From an uncultured Bacilli bacterium (GTDB taxonomy: Bacteria; Bacillota_I; Bacilli_A; RF39; UBA660): a DNA stretch of 64,000 nt. This document shows, one piece after another, positions 36,841-48,570 of the stretch. Position 1 is the first letter of the stretch. Every line of letters starts with the position of its first letter. Where the stretch lies: the NCBI GenBank assembly GCA_947632415.1, contig CANRPB010000001.1, positions 34,654 through 98,653 on the forward strand. The letters run 5' to 3'. The position numbers and the translations under genes are program-made. A model generated the notes under the pieces. The model worked only from the letters and a program-made list of their open reading frames with translations, had not been told where the DNA came from and did no database searches.

Positions 36841-39301
36841 ATGGATAACGGAATTTTAAACAATCTTTAGCTGTACCGTGGAAAATGGTTCAGCGATTTG
36901 ATCGACACCAACAAGATCAGCGCTGCTTCACAACAGACTCCGTACCAAGTTGCAACAGTTTTGTCCTATGTTTTCGGTACTAAAGATGGTGGCTATAGTA
37001 CTTCTCTGGACATGCTTACTGGTGGTCTTGGTAACGTTATGACGATAGATCAGCCGAGCTGGGAATGGAATGTGCTCGTTGATCAGGACAGAGCAATCAC
37101 AATTAGAGATGCAAAATGGCAGGGCAAAAATGTAAGCAGTACCACATTAGCAGGTATTGCTAATACGCCGATTCAACTATGGCTTGAAGACGATTACTTT
37201 GGACCTACTGCTGTGTTGGAACTGGATGATAAAGAATATCAAGTACGTGTATCTGGTGCACCGTATCAAGATGGAAACCTGTATGTATATACAGTATTCA
37301 TTGCTGATGGTAACCCTACGTCTTATATCCCTGGTGACCTGTTGCAGCCTGGTTGTCAAGTATCACGTCTTGCTTCTGCTGTAGAAGAATACAGTGAAGA
37401 GGGTGACATCCTGAACTACAACACTCATTTCAAGATGAGAAATTACCTGACTACTATTCGTATCAACTACGATATTACTGGTTCTGCTTACTCTACGGTA
37501 ATGGCAATTGCTATGCAGGATCCTAAAACAGGTAAGAAATCTTATCTCTGGGCTGATTACCAAGAATGGGTTGCACTGCGTGAATGGTACAAGCGAGTAG
37601 AGAGAATGTTGGTTTACATGAAAACTAACGTTAACAAAGATGGTAGCTGTAACCTCAAAGGTTCCAATGGCAGACCCGTTTTTATTGGGAGCGGTTTGTT
37701 GGAGCAGATTGCACCGTCTAATAAAAGATATTATACTCATTTGACTGCAGAAATACTTGAAGACTTCTTGTTCGATCTGTCTTATAACGTACTCGGTACG
37801 AATGAAAGAAAATTCGTTGGTTTTACTGGTGAAATGGGTTAATTGATAGCTCCTTGTAACAGTGATGTTACAAGCAAATCTACTTAATTGCTGGAAAATC
37901 GTTAATAGATTTAAAAACATAGATTAACATTTAAATCATAGTTCATGGAAACTAATCGACAATCAGCAGCTAAAACACTGCACAGACCTGTAAATGGATT
38001 TGAATATAGGTATTCCATCACAACTGATGGTGAAGTTTATGATAATCATAGAAAAATATATCTAAAACCGTTTGAAAATAGAGTTAACCTAATCGGGATT
38101 AATGATAAAGTCTATTCAATTAGAATCGAAAAGTTACTTGCAAGTACTTTTAAAGACATTAATCTGGTAGACTATGAAGAAGTAAAAGATCATCCTGGTT
38201 ACTACATAAATAGATGCGGTTCACTCTACAACAGTAAGACAAAAAGATTTATAAAGACAACTGTTAAGAACGGTTACTTAAGGTATAACGTGGATTGGAA
38301 AGTTAGACAAGTTCATAGAGTGTTAGCAATCCAATTCATACAAAATCCAATGAATTATAATTCAATCGACCATGTAGATTGCAATAAGCTAAACAATAGT
38401 TTAGATAATCTAGAATGGGTAGATATAGAAGAAAATAAAAAGAGAGCTTACGATAATGGATTAACTAGAGTAGTAAAATCAATGGTTACATTCATTAAAG
38501 ATGAAGAAAGTTTCTCAATATTGGGTTTAGAAAATGCTAGTAAAATATTTGGGATAAAGAAATCAACCTTGTGTACAATGATAAAGCGATACGGTAATAA
38601 AGATATGGTAATCCCAAGTGGTTCTATGAAAGGTTACAAAATCATAACTAACAAGTGCAAATGTAAAGTTCAACGACTATCCGAAATGGAGTAGAGTTCA
38701 AGTGAACTCGAAATGGTAGATTACTCAATAGAGTAAAAGATATAGTCTAATCACTTAGGAAACTAAGTGGGGATTCTAGAACGATCACAGAATCCCAACT
38801 CAAACTAACGATTTGAGTTAAATGTAAATGTTAAGAGAGTTCGATCGTGTATTGAAGGAAAAGATGGTTAACATGAACCTGATTGATACTGTATTTGTAA
38901 CAGGTTCTGGTGAAAACCTGACTTTCGGTGGACAGTTCAAGACCTATAAGATGACCAATGGCATTGAACTTACTTTGAAGTATTTCCCGTTGTATGATGA
39001 TCTTACCTATAATCGTAAGTTGCATCCGGTTACTTTGAAACCGTTGGAATCCTACCGTATTACGTTCCTTGATCTGGGTAGACGTGATGGCGAAGCTAAC
39101 GTGGTTAAAGTAGTTCGTAAAGATCGTGAATTTGTAACATGGACTACGGGTGGTTCTGTACTGCCGAGTGGTTATGCTCATTCAACGAACACGCTCAGAA
39201 GTAACGGTAAGGATGGGTACACGGTTTACTTTTTGGCAGAATGCGGGATAATGTTGAGGGATCCGCGTAGTTCTGGAGAGCTCATAATGGAAAGTGAGTA
39301 A
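36841..39301 (+). CDS. Major capsid protein, HK97-like, split by a group I intron
   Basis: Exon 1 36841-37839 (333 codons, TAG at codon 10) and exon 2 38831-39301 give a 489-aa protein. The joined junction reads GFTGEMG|LREFDRVLKEK, fitting the conserved crAss-like MCP segment TGExG-L/M. HK97-fold features are seen in the DYQEWVALREWYKRVERM and SGLLEQIAPSNKRYY regions. It forms the icosahedral shell. The intron boundaries obey group I rules (T before, G at the intron end). Exon 2 has its own in-frame ATG at 38828, but the preceding codon is TAA. Confidence 0.85.
37840..38830 (+). mobile_element. Group I intron in major capsid gene
   Basis: 991 nt. 3' part has the P7-like AAGATATAGTCTAATC followed by CACTTAGGAAACTAAGTG (P9-like hairpin). 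Exon 1 ends in T (GGT|TAATTG), the intron ends in G (AAATG|TTAAG), and splicing restores the capsid frame. Encodes an HNH endonuclease (37945-38694). Confidence 0.8.
37945..38736 (+). CDS. HNH homing endonuclease in MCP intron
   Basis: NUMOD4-like N-terminus, then HRVLAIQFIQN...SIDHVDCNKLNNSLDNLEWV, the HNH_3 pattern with His and DH/N residues, and a NUMOD1-like C-terminal DNA-binding part (ENASKIFGIKKSTLCTMIKR). A TAG occurs at 38692; read as Gln the protein gains 14 residues and stops at TAA 38736, otherwise it ends at 249 aa. Such enzymes cut intron-less alleles to spread the intron. Confidence 0.8.
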
Positions 39302-39370
39302 CCATAATTAATTCAACTTTAATTGCAACTTTTCATGGATATTTATGTTATATGTATATATAACTAAAGT

Positions 39371-40072
39371 ATGAAAACTATGAAAAGTAATGAAGTTTAT
39401 AAAATAACAAATAAGGTTACAAACAAAGTTTATATTGGGATAACGAACCAAGGGTCCGGTATTCGGTATCGGAAGCACTGGTCTGATGCTAGACATGGGG
39501 ACCCTTGCCCAATGCATCTTTCAATGGCGAAGTATGGCAAAGAAAATTTCACATTAGAGATAATTGATTTTGCTGAGACATACGATGAGTCGAAAGAAAA
39601 AGAAAAGTACTGGATTAAGTACTACGATTCCAGAAATCGTGAAAAAGGGTACAATCTCACTGAGGGTGGCGACGGAACTTTTGGACGTATGCATTCGGAG
39701 GAAACGAAAGAAAAAATACGACAGAGAGCCATTGGACGTAAAGCTTCCGAGGAGACTAAAAAGAAGATGTCTGAATCTAGAAGAGGAAAAACGTCGGATA
39801 AACGTAAAGCGCATCTCAAAGAAATAATAGATATGGGGAAACGAAGAGTAACTGCTGAATTCATGGTCGTGAATGAATCGCTGGGTGCGTTAATGGAAAC
39901 TGTTAAGATTTTTAATTCCGTTAAAGAATGTGCAGAATATTTCAATCTTAACCGTAGTACAGTTACTAAATATTGTAATGCTGAATACGGATATTGCAAA
40001 AAGTGCGAAGCGTGGTTTTCGTTTACGGACGGTGAGCGGTACCAGAAACAACTAACTGAACAATCTAATTAA
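39371..40072 (+). CDS. GIY-YIG homing endonuclease, free-standing, 233 aa
   Basis: N-terminal EVYKITNKVTNKVYIGITNQG is the GIY-YIG motif with the Tyr pair. Then a Glu/Asn-containing catalytic core, two NUMOD3-like repeats (EGGDGTFGRMHSEETKEKI and GRKASEETKKKMSESRRGK) and a NUMOD1 helix-turn-helix (SVKECAEYFNLNRSTVTKYC). No TAG codons, unlike its neighbours, which suggests recent arrival. It sits between MCP and the next gene, not inside an obvious intron. Confidence 0.85.
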   Translation: MKTMKSNEVYKITNKVTNKVYIGITNQGSGIRYRKHWSDARHGDPCPMHLSMAKYGKENFTLEIIDFAETYDESKEKEKYWIKYYDSRNREKGYNLTEGGDGTFGRMHSEETKEKIRQRAIGRKASEETKKKMSESRRGKTSDKRKAHLKEIIDMGKRRVTAEFMVVNESLGALMETVKIFNSVKECAEYFNLNRSTVTKYCNAEYGYCKKCEAWFSFTDGERYQKQLTEQSN

Positions 40073-40077
40073 TAATT

Positions 40078-40830
40078 ATGGAAGTAATCGTTAGAATAAT
40101 TAAAGCAAACCCTTGGTCAGGGATTACTAAATGGCCTACTTGTTTTGACTATGTAGGTTCATACTGGACTAGATCAGGTAACTTATACACTGGTTTAACT
40201 AAAGAAGATTCAACTAGACTTGAATAGGAATTAGGTTACCCTGAAGGTCAATTATCACCACACAGTTCGTTTTGGGATACATTTGCAGTTAAGGTTGGTA
40301 AGAAAGACGTAATACTCAATACTGACAAACCTGAAGATGAACTAAAATATCTATTCTTAAAGAATCACAAAAGAGTAGCCAACGGTTTAAATAAAATTAC
40401 ACCAGGTACTGACTACGTACTGATTAATCAGGATAGTGAAGCTGAAGAAAAGAATAGGATTAACAAAGTTAAACGTGAAGCTTACAGAGAAATGGATAAG
40501 ATGTCCATTGAAGAAATGCGTAAGTGTTTACGTCTATATGGCATTAGATCTAATGAGATGTCTAATGAACTCATTGAATCTAAACTGTCTGAATTGATAG
40601 AGCAAGACCCGAATAAGTATTTAGAGAAATGGGTTAATAATGCTGACAAAGAAATTAACTACATGATCGAAGAAGCATTGGCTAAGAATATACTTAGAAA
40701 GAATAGAACTAACTATTACTTTGGTACTGATTTAATTGGCAATGGTCTTGATGATGTAATTGCATACTTTAAGAATAAAGCTAATTCAGAGATTAAAGCT
40801 ACTATTCTAAATGAAATAAAGTCTAAATAA
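40078..40830 (+). CDS. Virion-block protein, 250 aa, recoded
   Basis: First gene after MCP and the GIY-YIG gene. One TAG. N-terminal part beta-rich with aromatic residues (SGITKWPTCFDYVGSYWTRSGN), C-terminal part helical. Probably a head-completion protein; not matched to a named family. Confidence 0.6.
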
Positions 40831-41615
40831 TGACAACTAGAGATCTACATATAGCATTTAAAGTACTACTGGATAAAAACGCTGAAACTGTAGCATACGG
40901 TGGGTGTCCTGCTTTCTTAGATGAGGAAGTAGACATATTCCTTAATTAGGCTTACTTAGAGGTAATTAGTTAGAAATTCACCGGTTCAAATGTCTTAAAA
41001 TAGGGATTTGAAGGTTCAGTTAAACGTACTGCAGATTTAGAAAGATTAGTTAAAACTGATCATCTAGTACCTGTGGTTCGTTCTTTTGCTAATGTACTTG
41101 AGCTTAAAGGTGCATTCAGTAAAGAGTCTTATCATGAGGATGAACAAGGTGAAGACAATCAAAACAGTAAGCGTTTATTCTTTGTATCTGCTAGATTATT
41201 GTGGGGTTTAGACTAGGATAACTTTGAAGAAAGTTTAGGTGATTTGATATTAGAGAAGATCGGTATTAAGACTGCACCAGTTAGGTTGGTAGATCACAAT
41301 ATAGCATAGAACTTCCTAATGACTCATAATAACCACCCGTATATACCTATACCGGTAGCTACAATGGAAGACGATACCTTACTGATATATGTAGATCCGT
41401 ATAAGATGTTAACTACTGAAAATAAGTACTATTTAGATCTCACGTATATCAAAGTACCTAGTAAGATAGACTGTGATAAACCTGATGATACATTAGATAA
41501 CCTACCTGATAGTGTTATGAATGAAGTAGTTAATCGAGCAGTACTTATAGCTTTAGATAATATAGAAGCTCCTAGGACACAATAGAAAGCACAACTTAAT
41601 GCATTACAAGAATAA
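40830..41615 (+). CDS. Neck-type protein, 261 aa, recoded
   Basis: Six or more TAG codons. N-terminal helix (RDLHIAFKVLLDKN) and an FLNQAYLEVISQK segment as in crAss-like neck/head-tail joining proteins; beta-rich C-terminus with YIPIPVATMEDDTLLIYVDPYK. One of three neck-like genes in a row that share the FLNxAxxxF/Y arrangement (see next two). Confidence 0.55.
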
Positions 41616-41620
41616 TAGAT

Positions 41621-42403
41621 ATGGACGCTAGATCAATGCAAATTTCATTTGAAAACCGTTTATAGCAAATTAGTCCTAATTTGGCATTATCGGGTAAGCT
41701 GAGTTCAGATATTGTATTTGAATTCTTGAATGCAGCTATGTTAAGGTTCTGTAAGGACACGTATACGTTAGAAGATCAAACTGAAGATGGTTCTAGGGCA
41801 TTTAGGGTAACTAATGATGCATTAAAAGGTTTATCTACTAGAGTAGTATTACCAGTTAATAAACCATCTGAAGATGAAAGTACATTGAGTAATTATACAG
41901 TAAGGGTTAAGTTGCCTGATAACTTTATGTACTACATTAGATCAGCATCTAAAGTGACTCAATCATATAAATCAAAAGATCCAACTGAACCGTTTGTTAC
42001 ACCGAATAAAGTCATTAAAGCTGAACAAATAGGTTTAATACTAACTACATACTACAATAAACCAATACTGGTTAATCCATATGCAGTATTGACTGAATCA
42101 CATATAGTAGCAGATAACTTAGAAGATCCTATAGTTAAAGACCCGGTAGATAGTAATTTGTACTTAAACATAGTGCATGACGCATATACTACTATAACTG
42201 ATGTAGATCTATATTACTATCGTAGGCCCCGTAAGTTTGATGTGATAGGTGTAGATGGTGAAACTATACTAGATCATTGTGAATTAGCACCGAATGTTCA
42301 TATGCAAATAGTTGAGCTAGCAATTCAAATGTATTTAGATGATTCTAGATCAAAGGTAGCTGAACAAGATGCTCCACAACAGCAACGAGTAAATAAAGAA
42401 TAA
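41621..42403 (+). CDS. Neck-type protein, 260 aa, recoded
   Basis: One TAG. N-terminal SDIVFEFLNAAMLRFCKDTY and C-terminal MQIVELAIQMYLDDSRSKV parallel the neighbouring proteins (FLNAAVEQFYKTRY and LEIVKLAAQLYIENQ), so these are paralogues or parts of one head-tail connector set. Beta-rich middle. Confidence 0.6.
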
Positions 42404-42405
42404 CA

Positions 42406-43134
42406 ATGAAATATATAGAATTAGTAGAAAGTCTAGAATTAGAACTAAATAAGTGGGATGATGGGTTAACCAAACCTACTACTAATGAAGAAGAGTATTT
42501 CTTAAATGCTGCTGTTGAATAGTTCTATAAGACCAGGTATTCTGGTATGAATATCAAACAGAAAGGGTTTGAACAGGACTAGAAAAGGATAGATGATCTG
42601 CGTAGATTAGTAGTAGATAAGATTTACACTTCAGATGAAATAACTGAAAGTGGTATTACTTATTCAGTTGATCTACCAGATAACTATATACTATACTTAG
42701 GTAGTACAGCTGGTATAGTACCTGCTAATGATGAGGCAGCTAGGTGTTGGGATAAGGATGAAGATGGTAACTATATCGTACATAGATCAGATACATTAGA
42801 AGGTACGGTATACACCCTAGATAGAATGCTAGAAAACTCATTATCAGAGCATAGACTACATTATACTGCAGCTAAACCAATTAGGTTAATGGCTGGTGAT
42901 AAAATTAACTTATATACCGATGGTAATTACAAAGTAAGTGAGTATAGGCTAACTTACTTAAGGTTACCTGAAAAGATACAACTCCTTGACCGTGAAGACA
43001 TGTTTGAGGAGTATACGGATTTACCTGAACATACGCACTTAGAAATAGTTAAGTTAGCGGCTTAGCTCTACATTGAGAATCAAGTAGATCCACGGGTTAG
43101 GACTTACCCACAACAAGTCCAAACTATGGAATAA
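42406..43134 (+). CDS. Neck-type protein, 242 aa, recoded
   Basis: Shows FLNAAVEQFYKTRY near the start and HLEIVKLAAQLYIENQ near the end, the same pattern as the previous gene, so they are probably related connector proteins. Several TAG codons. Contains YSVDLPDNYILYLGST, comparable to VRVKLPDNFMYYIRSA in the previous protein. Confidence 0.6.
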
Positions 43135-43138
43135 TTAA

Positions 43139-43198
43139 AGCGCTTACCGACGTGGAAATACCTGTGAGTAAAGTAGAAGGTAAGTGGGACTAAGCGCT
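43139..43198 (+). promoter_or_regulatory. Long hairpin before structural gene
   Basis: Perfect inverted repeat AGCGCTTA (43139) / TAAGCGCT (43191) with a 44-nt loop; CTTACC/GGTAAG inside can form an alternative pairing. It lies in the 5' leader of the next gene and may be an attenuator or processing site. Confidence 0.45.
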
Positions 43199-43225
43199 AA
43201 TGTCTAATTAAATTTAATTATAATA

Positions 43226-44212
43226 ATGATTACTAGAGTAAAAAGCGTACTTGTTGGTAACGAATTCAAGGCTACAGCTACATCTGCTGATGATCTGTCT
43301 ATTGGTGACATCATCATGGTAGATCAGGATAGCAATATAATCGATGGTGAAAAGAAAGCTGCTGAAGCTAGTTCTATCCAGATTGGTGTAGTTACCGGTA
43401 AGACTAAAGTAGCTGATACTGCAGGTGCATTGCAAGATATGAATACACTGGTTTGGTCAAATAGAATTGACAAATCAGGTCACCCAAGTGCAGTAATTGG
43501 TTCTTATGAAGCACCTGTGGCAGAAAAGATTGAATTCGATTTTACAAATGCAACTATAACAGCTGGTCATAGATATGTATTAAGAATTGTCTATAAAGAC
43601 ATTACTGAAGCACCTGGTCAGTTTACTCACACATACGAAGTTGTTAGTGGTGATGACGAATCAGAAAATTTAGTTACAGCACTGGCTAACAAGGTTAATA
43701 AACATAAGAATCGTAGGGTTGAAGCTAAAGCTGAAACTAAAAAACTGATTTTGACTGCATTGGAAAAGGACGATAATGAAGGTGTTGATTCAATCAATGA
43801 GTACAGTGTAGTAACTATGGATGCTACTATTTATGAAACAGTACCTGGTGCATTACTTTCTAATCAGCCTAAAGCAGTTGAAAGTCTTACTAAGACTAAA
43901 ACAACTGGTAAACCGGGTAAAGGTTACTGGAAGCAAGTTAGAGATGCTGAGAGACGTAACATGGGTTACAAAGGTCATGTGTTTAGTGGTGCATATCCTG
44001 CTGTAGAACAGGATCTGTTGGTTGATCCTAGTGCTGAGTACGATTATATCGTAATTGAAAATGATAACCTGTACTTGAGCAATGATAACCAGTATATCAA
44101 GTCTACTCCGTTGACTACTGAACTTTATATCAAAAAAGGTCAGAAAACAGAACTTGAAAAATGCGTTAAAGCATTCGTTACTGGTCAGGCTCCTGCATCT
44201 GAAGCAGTATAA
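43226..44212 (+). CDS. Probable tail-tube or major structural protein, 328 aa
   Basis: No TAG codon, unlike most late genes, and a cleaner codon pattern, as expected for a very highly made protein. Beta-rich with a central DFTNATITAGHRYVLRIVYKD and GYWKQVRDAERRNMGYKG. Followed by a strong terminator. The position after neck genes suggests a tail tube; no motif proves it. Confidence 0.55.
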   Translation: MITRVKSVLVGNEFKATATSADDLSIGDIIMVDQDSNIIDGEKKAAEASSIQIGVVTGKTKVADTAGALQDMNTLVWSNRIDKSGHPSAVIGSYEAPVAEKIEFDFTNATITAGHRYVLRIVYKDITEAPGQFTHTYEVVSGDDESENLVTALANKVNKHKNRRVEAKAETKKLILTALEKDDNEGVDSINEYSVVTMDATIYETVPGALLSNQPKAVESLTKTKTTGKPGKGYWKQVRDAERRNMGYKGHVFSGAYPAVEQDLLVDPSAEYDYIVIENDNLYLSNDNQYIKSTPLTTELYIKKGQKTELEKCVKAFVTGQAPASEAV

Positions 44213-44245
44213 TTAACTTCATAAAATAATTATCGACAAACTCAC

Positions 44246-44285
44246 AAGTGGGGTGTGGGGTCTCCCCATATCCCACTTTCTTTTT
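44246..44285 (+). terminator. Rho-independent terminator
   Basis: Stem AAGTGGG...CCCACTT with inner GGGG-TCT-CCCC and a TCTTTTT tail, 34 nt after the structural gene. Strong candidate. Confidence 0.8.
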
Positions 44286-44289
44286 ATAT

Positions 44290-44892
44290 ATGAATAATCT
44301 AACTAATATAAAGATTGAAGCTAATACGCTAACATTTACTCTAGATTATACTGAAAGTCTCGATGAGTATACTAAAGTACTTTATGTTGATGAAGTATGG
44401 AATCTAAAGAATATACTTAATGACTGCCCAGCACATAACTATAAGTTCACTAATGTTGAAGGACCAACAGATGGACACACTTATACAGTTACAGATGATT
44501 AGGTATTGAAGTTAGATGAGAATATGAAGTATTTCATACTTACCTGTACTAAAGAAGATGAATAGATTAGATTCTACGGTATATACTATAATCCTACATT
44601 AATCTATCATGCTGAATTGAGGAAGCTACACAGTTACTGTCAGACGTGTTTAGATGATAGAACTATGCAAGATATTATGCTGGTAGTATTTAAGCGTTAG
44701 CTGTTAGAATATGCTATAGCTGGTGAGCATTATAAAGATGCTATGCAGTTATATGCAGATTTGTGTCGTTTACTAGATATATCTACTAGGAAAGACTTAG
44801 AAATTAACTTATATAAGCAATATCATTGTGGTGATGACACTAAATGTGATAAATGTCATCAATGCAGCAACGGTGTTTGTAAACTAATTTAA
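44290..44892 (+). CDS. Cys-rich-tailed protein, 200 aa, recoded
   Basis: Three TAGs. N-terminal half beta-rich; C-terminal third helical, ending in CGDDTKCDKCHQCSNGVC, a probable zinc-ribbon-like or disulfide cluster. Typical of small virion assembly proteins in this class; function unknown. Starts 4 nt after the terminator T tract. Confidence 0.55.
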
Positions 44893-44901
44893 TTGTATAC
44901 T

Positions 44902-46779
44902 ATGACAGATGAAGAACTATTAAAAGTTGCAGACCTTGTTTACGCTAAATTGGAAGATAAATTCCATGCACTAGACGGTGTAGTAGGTGCTAGGGGTAGA
45001 CGAGGTGAAGATGGTAAACAGGGTGAAAGAGGTTTGCCTGGTAGAGATGCAGATAGAGGTCCTGCTGGTCAAGATGGTTATAGTACTCGTATAGTAATAG
45101 TATACAAGTTAACTGAAGATGATGCTACACCTGCTCCACCTACAGGCGGATCATGGGACTTCATGACTAATAAAGTTACACCACCTGAGGGATGGACTGA
45201 AGCAGCACCTAATCATGAAACTGGTTATCTATGGCAGTCATAGGCAATATTCAGTACTAATGGTGACTAGTTACAGGCATGGACACAACCATTTAGGTTA
45301 AACAGTAAAGACGGTTCTGATGGTGCAGATAGTTTCTTCATCGAGTATGTTTATAAGCTAACTGCTGATCAAACATCTATACCTACTACACCATCAAATA
45401 ACCCAGATGTGGATGACTGGACAGGTGACTGGTCCGATAACCCAAAAGGTATTACTGAAGAATTACGTTGTGAATGGGTTTGTTCTAGGTAGCGTAATGC
45501 TGACGGTAAATGGGGTAATTGGATTGGACCAACTATATGGTCAGTATGGGGTAATGCTGGTAAAGATGGTGATGGTATGCAATATGTCTATAAGCTTACT
45601 GAAACTAAAGAGAAACCAGCAGATATAGTTGAAAGGGACCCATTAGATTAGTCAGAATGGATACCAACAGGCTGGACTGACGACCCTACTGGTGTTAGTG
45701 AAGAGATGCAGTTTGAATGGGTATCTCAACGTAAGTTTAACGGTGTTGATGGCAAATGGGGTGAATGGACATCTCCTAGGTTATGGGCAACATGGGGTTA
45801 GAAAGGTGACACTGGTTTGAGTGTAGCTGTACGTTATCAGGCAATGGTTAAAGATGCTGAAAAACCAGTTATTGAAGATCGTAAAAGACCTGAACCAGGT
45901 GATCAATGGTCTAAATTAATACCAGAGTTAGAACCAGGTAAGGTTATTTGGTGCTGTCAAGCATTAGTCTATGAAAACGGTACTGTATACTGTGACCCTA
46001 CAATGCCTGAAGAGAAACAAGGCTGGCAAGGTCCGTGGATAATTAGTGGTGCTAATGGTGATAGAGGGAAGCGAGGTATAGAACCTGATTACCCATGCAT
46101 AGTATTCAAACAAGACTAGTACGTACCTGAGAAGCCAAATGGTACAGACCCAAAAACACCAGGCAATGGTTGGGCAACAACTATACCACAAAATTTAGGT
46201 ACAGTACCATGGTGGGGTTGTTGGGGTCAAGTTACGCATTTAGCTAATCCGGCATATGATGAAACCCAAGATACTGAAGATGATGAGTACTTAACTACTG
46301 TATCATGGGGTTCCCCAATACGTATAAACGGTGTTGTTGGTCAACCTTGCGTGTTAGCTTCTTTTCAAGCAACTTGTCCACGTGGCAATTCTTCTAATTG
46401 GACTATCTCAAGACATTCGTATGCGATTGGCGTTGAGAAAGCAACTGTGGTAGCACAGACTAAATTCCTAGGTAAAGTAAATTTTATACCATCAGCAGGG
46501 TATTCCATTGAAGTTACTTCCGTAGCATTTAATTGTGGAGAATGTATGTCTGAGGGAGCAATTGGTTCACGTTTTAAGTCCGGTGATGAGCATAGAACCC
46601 GTGGTACTTCTTTTATGTACGCCCCACACGCATACATTGATAATGACAATAGTGTTTACTTAATTGGGTTCTGCCAACGTGATAAAAACAACGACAGCCT
46701 CTGGGCAGGTAACTGGGATGGTTCAGGATTAAATACTTTTACTCTAACTGTATTCGGTAAAGTAACAGCAACAGTATAA
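44902..46779 (+). CDS. Collagen-like tail protein with Trp-rich repeats, 625 aa, recoded
   Basis: N-terminal helix, then a Gly-x-y stretch (GARGRRGEDGKQGERGLPGR). After that come repeated units of YVYKLT....P....DWTGDWSDNPKGITEE...EWV...RN.DGKWG.W...LWS.WG, seen about three times, separated by short Gly-x-y segments. The C-terminal part is a beta-rich binding domain. A host-binding fibre or spike is likely. Reads through many TAGs. Confidence 0.7.
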
Positions 46780-46781
46780 CT

Positions 46782-48176
46782 ATGCGTAAACATAACACTT
46801 TTAATAGTAGAGTAATACCACCTACTACAACTATAGTTAGACCAAAGAAAGTATTTACTACACCAGTATAGGGTAACTTGGGCAAAGGTCTAACCTCAGA
46901 GTAGTATAACGGTATACTAGGTAATATAGGCGATCTATAGGAAAAAGCAGCTGTACAGCGTAGTGAATATGATGCTTATGTAGAGAAGAATGAAAAAGCT
47001 ACAGTACGTTCAGACTATAACATTGCTGATATAACTGCACTAGCTAAATCATTAGAGTTACTTATCTACGACTTATAGAATAAACTAAAGAAACAGGATA
47101 AGTGGAATGCGTTATTTAATCAATAGATCTCACAAGCAAGTGATTCTAGTGGTGTACTCGAAATAGTTTAGTCTAGGATAGATCAACTTGATGATAAGAT
47201 TAAGCGGGTTACCGATGAATTAAAGTAGTCAGTAGAAGGTTTATCAGGGGTTACAAACTAGTTGAACGGGGATGCTTCAGGTTAGACTAAATAGATAAAG
47301 AATCTAATTCGTATATTATAGGCATTACCTGGGTTTGTGACTAACATCGACAGTGTGTGCAATAAGGCAGACGGTGGATTTGAGATTAACTACAGTGCCG
47401 TCAAGTTCGATAATATTGACCTAGATGCCGAAATTCCTGGAGAAGACGAAAAAGGTGACATAATAGATCCAAATGAACCTGAAGAACCAGAACCAGGTGA
47501 TAGTCGCGACCCTAGTGGCGATGACGAAGAGGAGCCTAATCCAGATGATCGTGAGGATGAACCAGAACCAGAGCCTAACACAAATCCTGTATCTTCAGCT
47601 GAAACTAAAGTAACAGTTACTTCACCAACAGATATAGCATTTGACAACGTATATGCTAATAATGTAATAACTCCTACCCCACCTAAAGAAGCTGCGATAG
47701 AAGTTATATATAGTGGGTATATATCATTGTGGTAGGATGGTGCTCAGTGGAGATTAGCACAATACGGTAAGTATGCGTACTAGGGAGAACCTACCGCAGA
47801 AGTAAATGATGTTAATCTATATCTACGTTTCCCTACTGGGCACAGTATAACTAGCGTATCAGTAACACCAAAACGTACAGCAAGAGGTGATACTTCTGGT
47901 AGAAATGCTGGTGGTCTAGTCACGGTATATGCAGATCTTGTCGATAGTAAGTCTGTACGCTTCTGGTAGATTAGTCAAAGTGATAGCAACAATGACTCAT
48001 GGGGTATTGATTAGTGGAAACCAGACGCAGGTATAACAGATATATGGGTAACCGTATTTGGTGCTACTACGAGTAGTAGCTCTAGTACTGAACCAATACC
48101 AACATTAACACCCAGTTGTGGTGAGAGAATAGAAACACCCATAGAACCAGAACCAGAACCAGAACCAACTGTATAA
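46782..48176 (+). CDS. Tail protein with Pro/Glu-rich linker, 464 aa, recoded
   Basis: TAG codons cluster in the N-terminal coiled-coil part (LQNKLKKQDKWNALFNQQ...). Middle: a Pro/Glu/Asp-rich linker (PNEPEEPEPGDSRDPSGDDEEE), then a beta-domain with two TAGs, and a C-terminal PEPEPEPEP tail. Likely a fibre or baseplate connector. Confidence 0.6.
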
Positions 48177-48177
48177 C

Positions 48178-48570
48178 ATGAAAGCATTAGATTATATAAA
48201 TAAGAAGACTGACATGCTATTAAAGACTAGCATCAGTAACCATAACAGAACTGTAGTGGCAAATATAGTCATTAATGAGCTAATAGACTTAATTGATAAG
48301 TGTTCTGGTGATGAAATGGTTGATGCGAGTGATATAAGCATGTTATATACTATGATAGATAGAGCTAAAACTCAACTATATAGTGACGTACCATTGAAGC
48401 TTAAACCATACTGTGTTGAGTGTTGTAACGGTAAACTCAAGAGTCTTGATGATCCGTATGTGTTTGCTCTATTAACAGCTAAGTCAGATCCTTGGGTATA
48501 CGAAGATGACGGAATCATCTTATTAGAAATGCAAGGAAATAATAAATATATTACGTATGATAATCGCTAA
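48178..48570 (+). CDS. Hypothetical tail-region protein, 130 aa
   Basis: No TAG. Helical N-terminus, YCVECCNGK cluster and an acidic C-terminus. Stop overlaps the fibre gene start by 14 nt. Possibly a fibre chaperone by position. Confidence 0.5.
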   Translation: MKALDYINKKTDMLLKTSISNHNRTVVANIVINELIDLIDKCSGDEMVDASDISMLYTMIDRAKTQLYSDVPLKLKPYCVECCNGKLKSLDDPYVFALLTAKSDPWVYEDDGIILLEMQGNNKYITYDNR

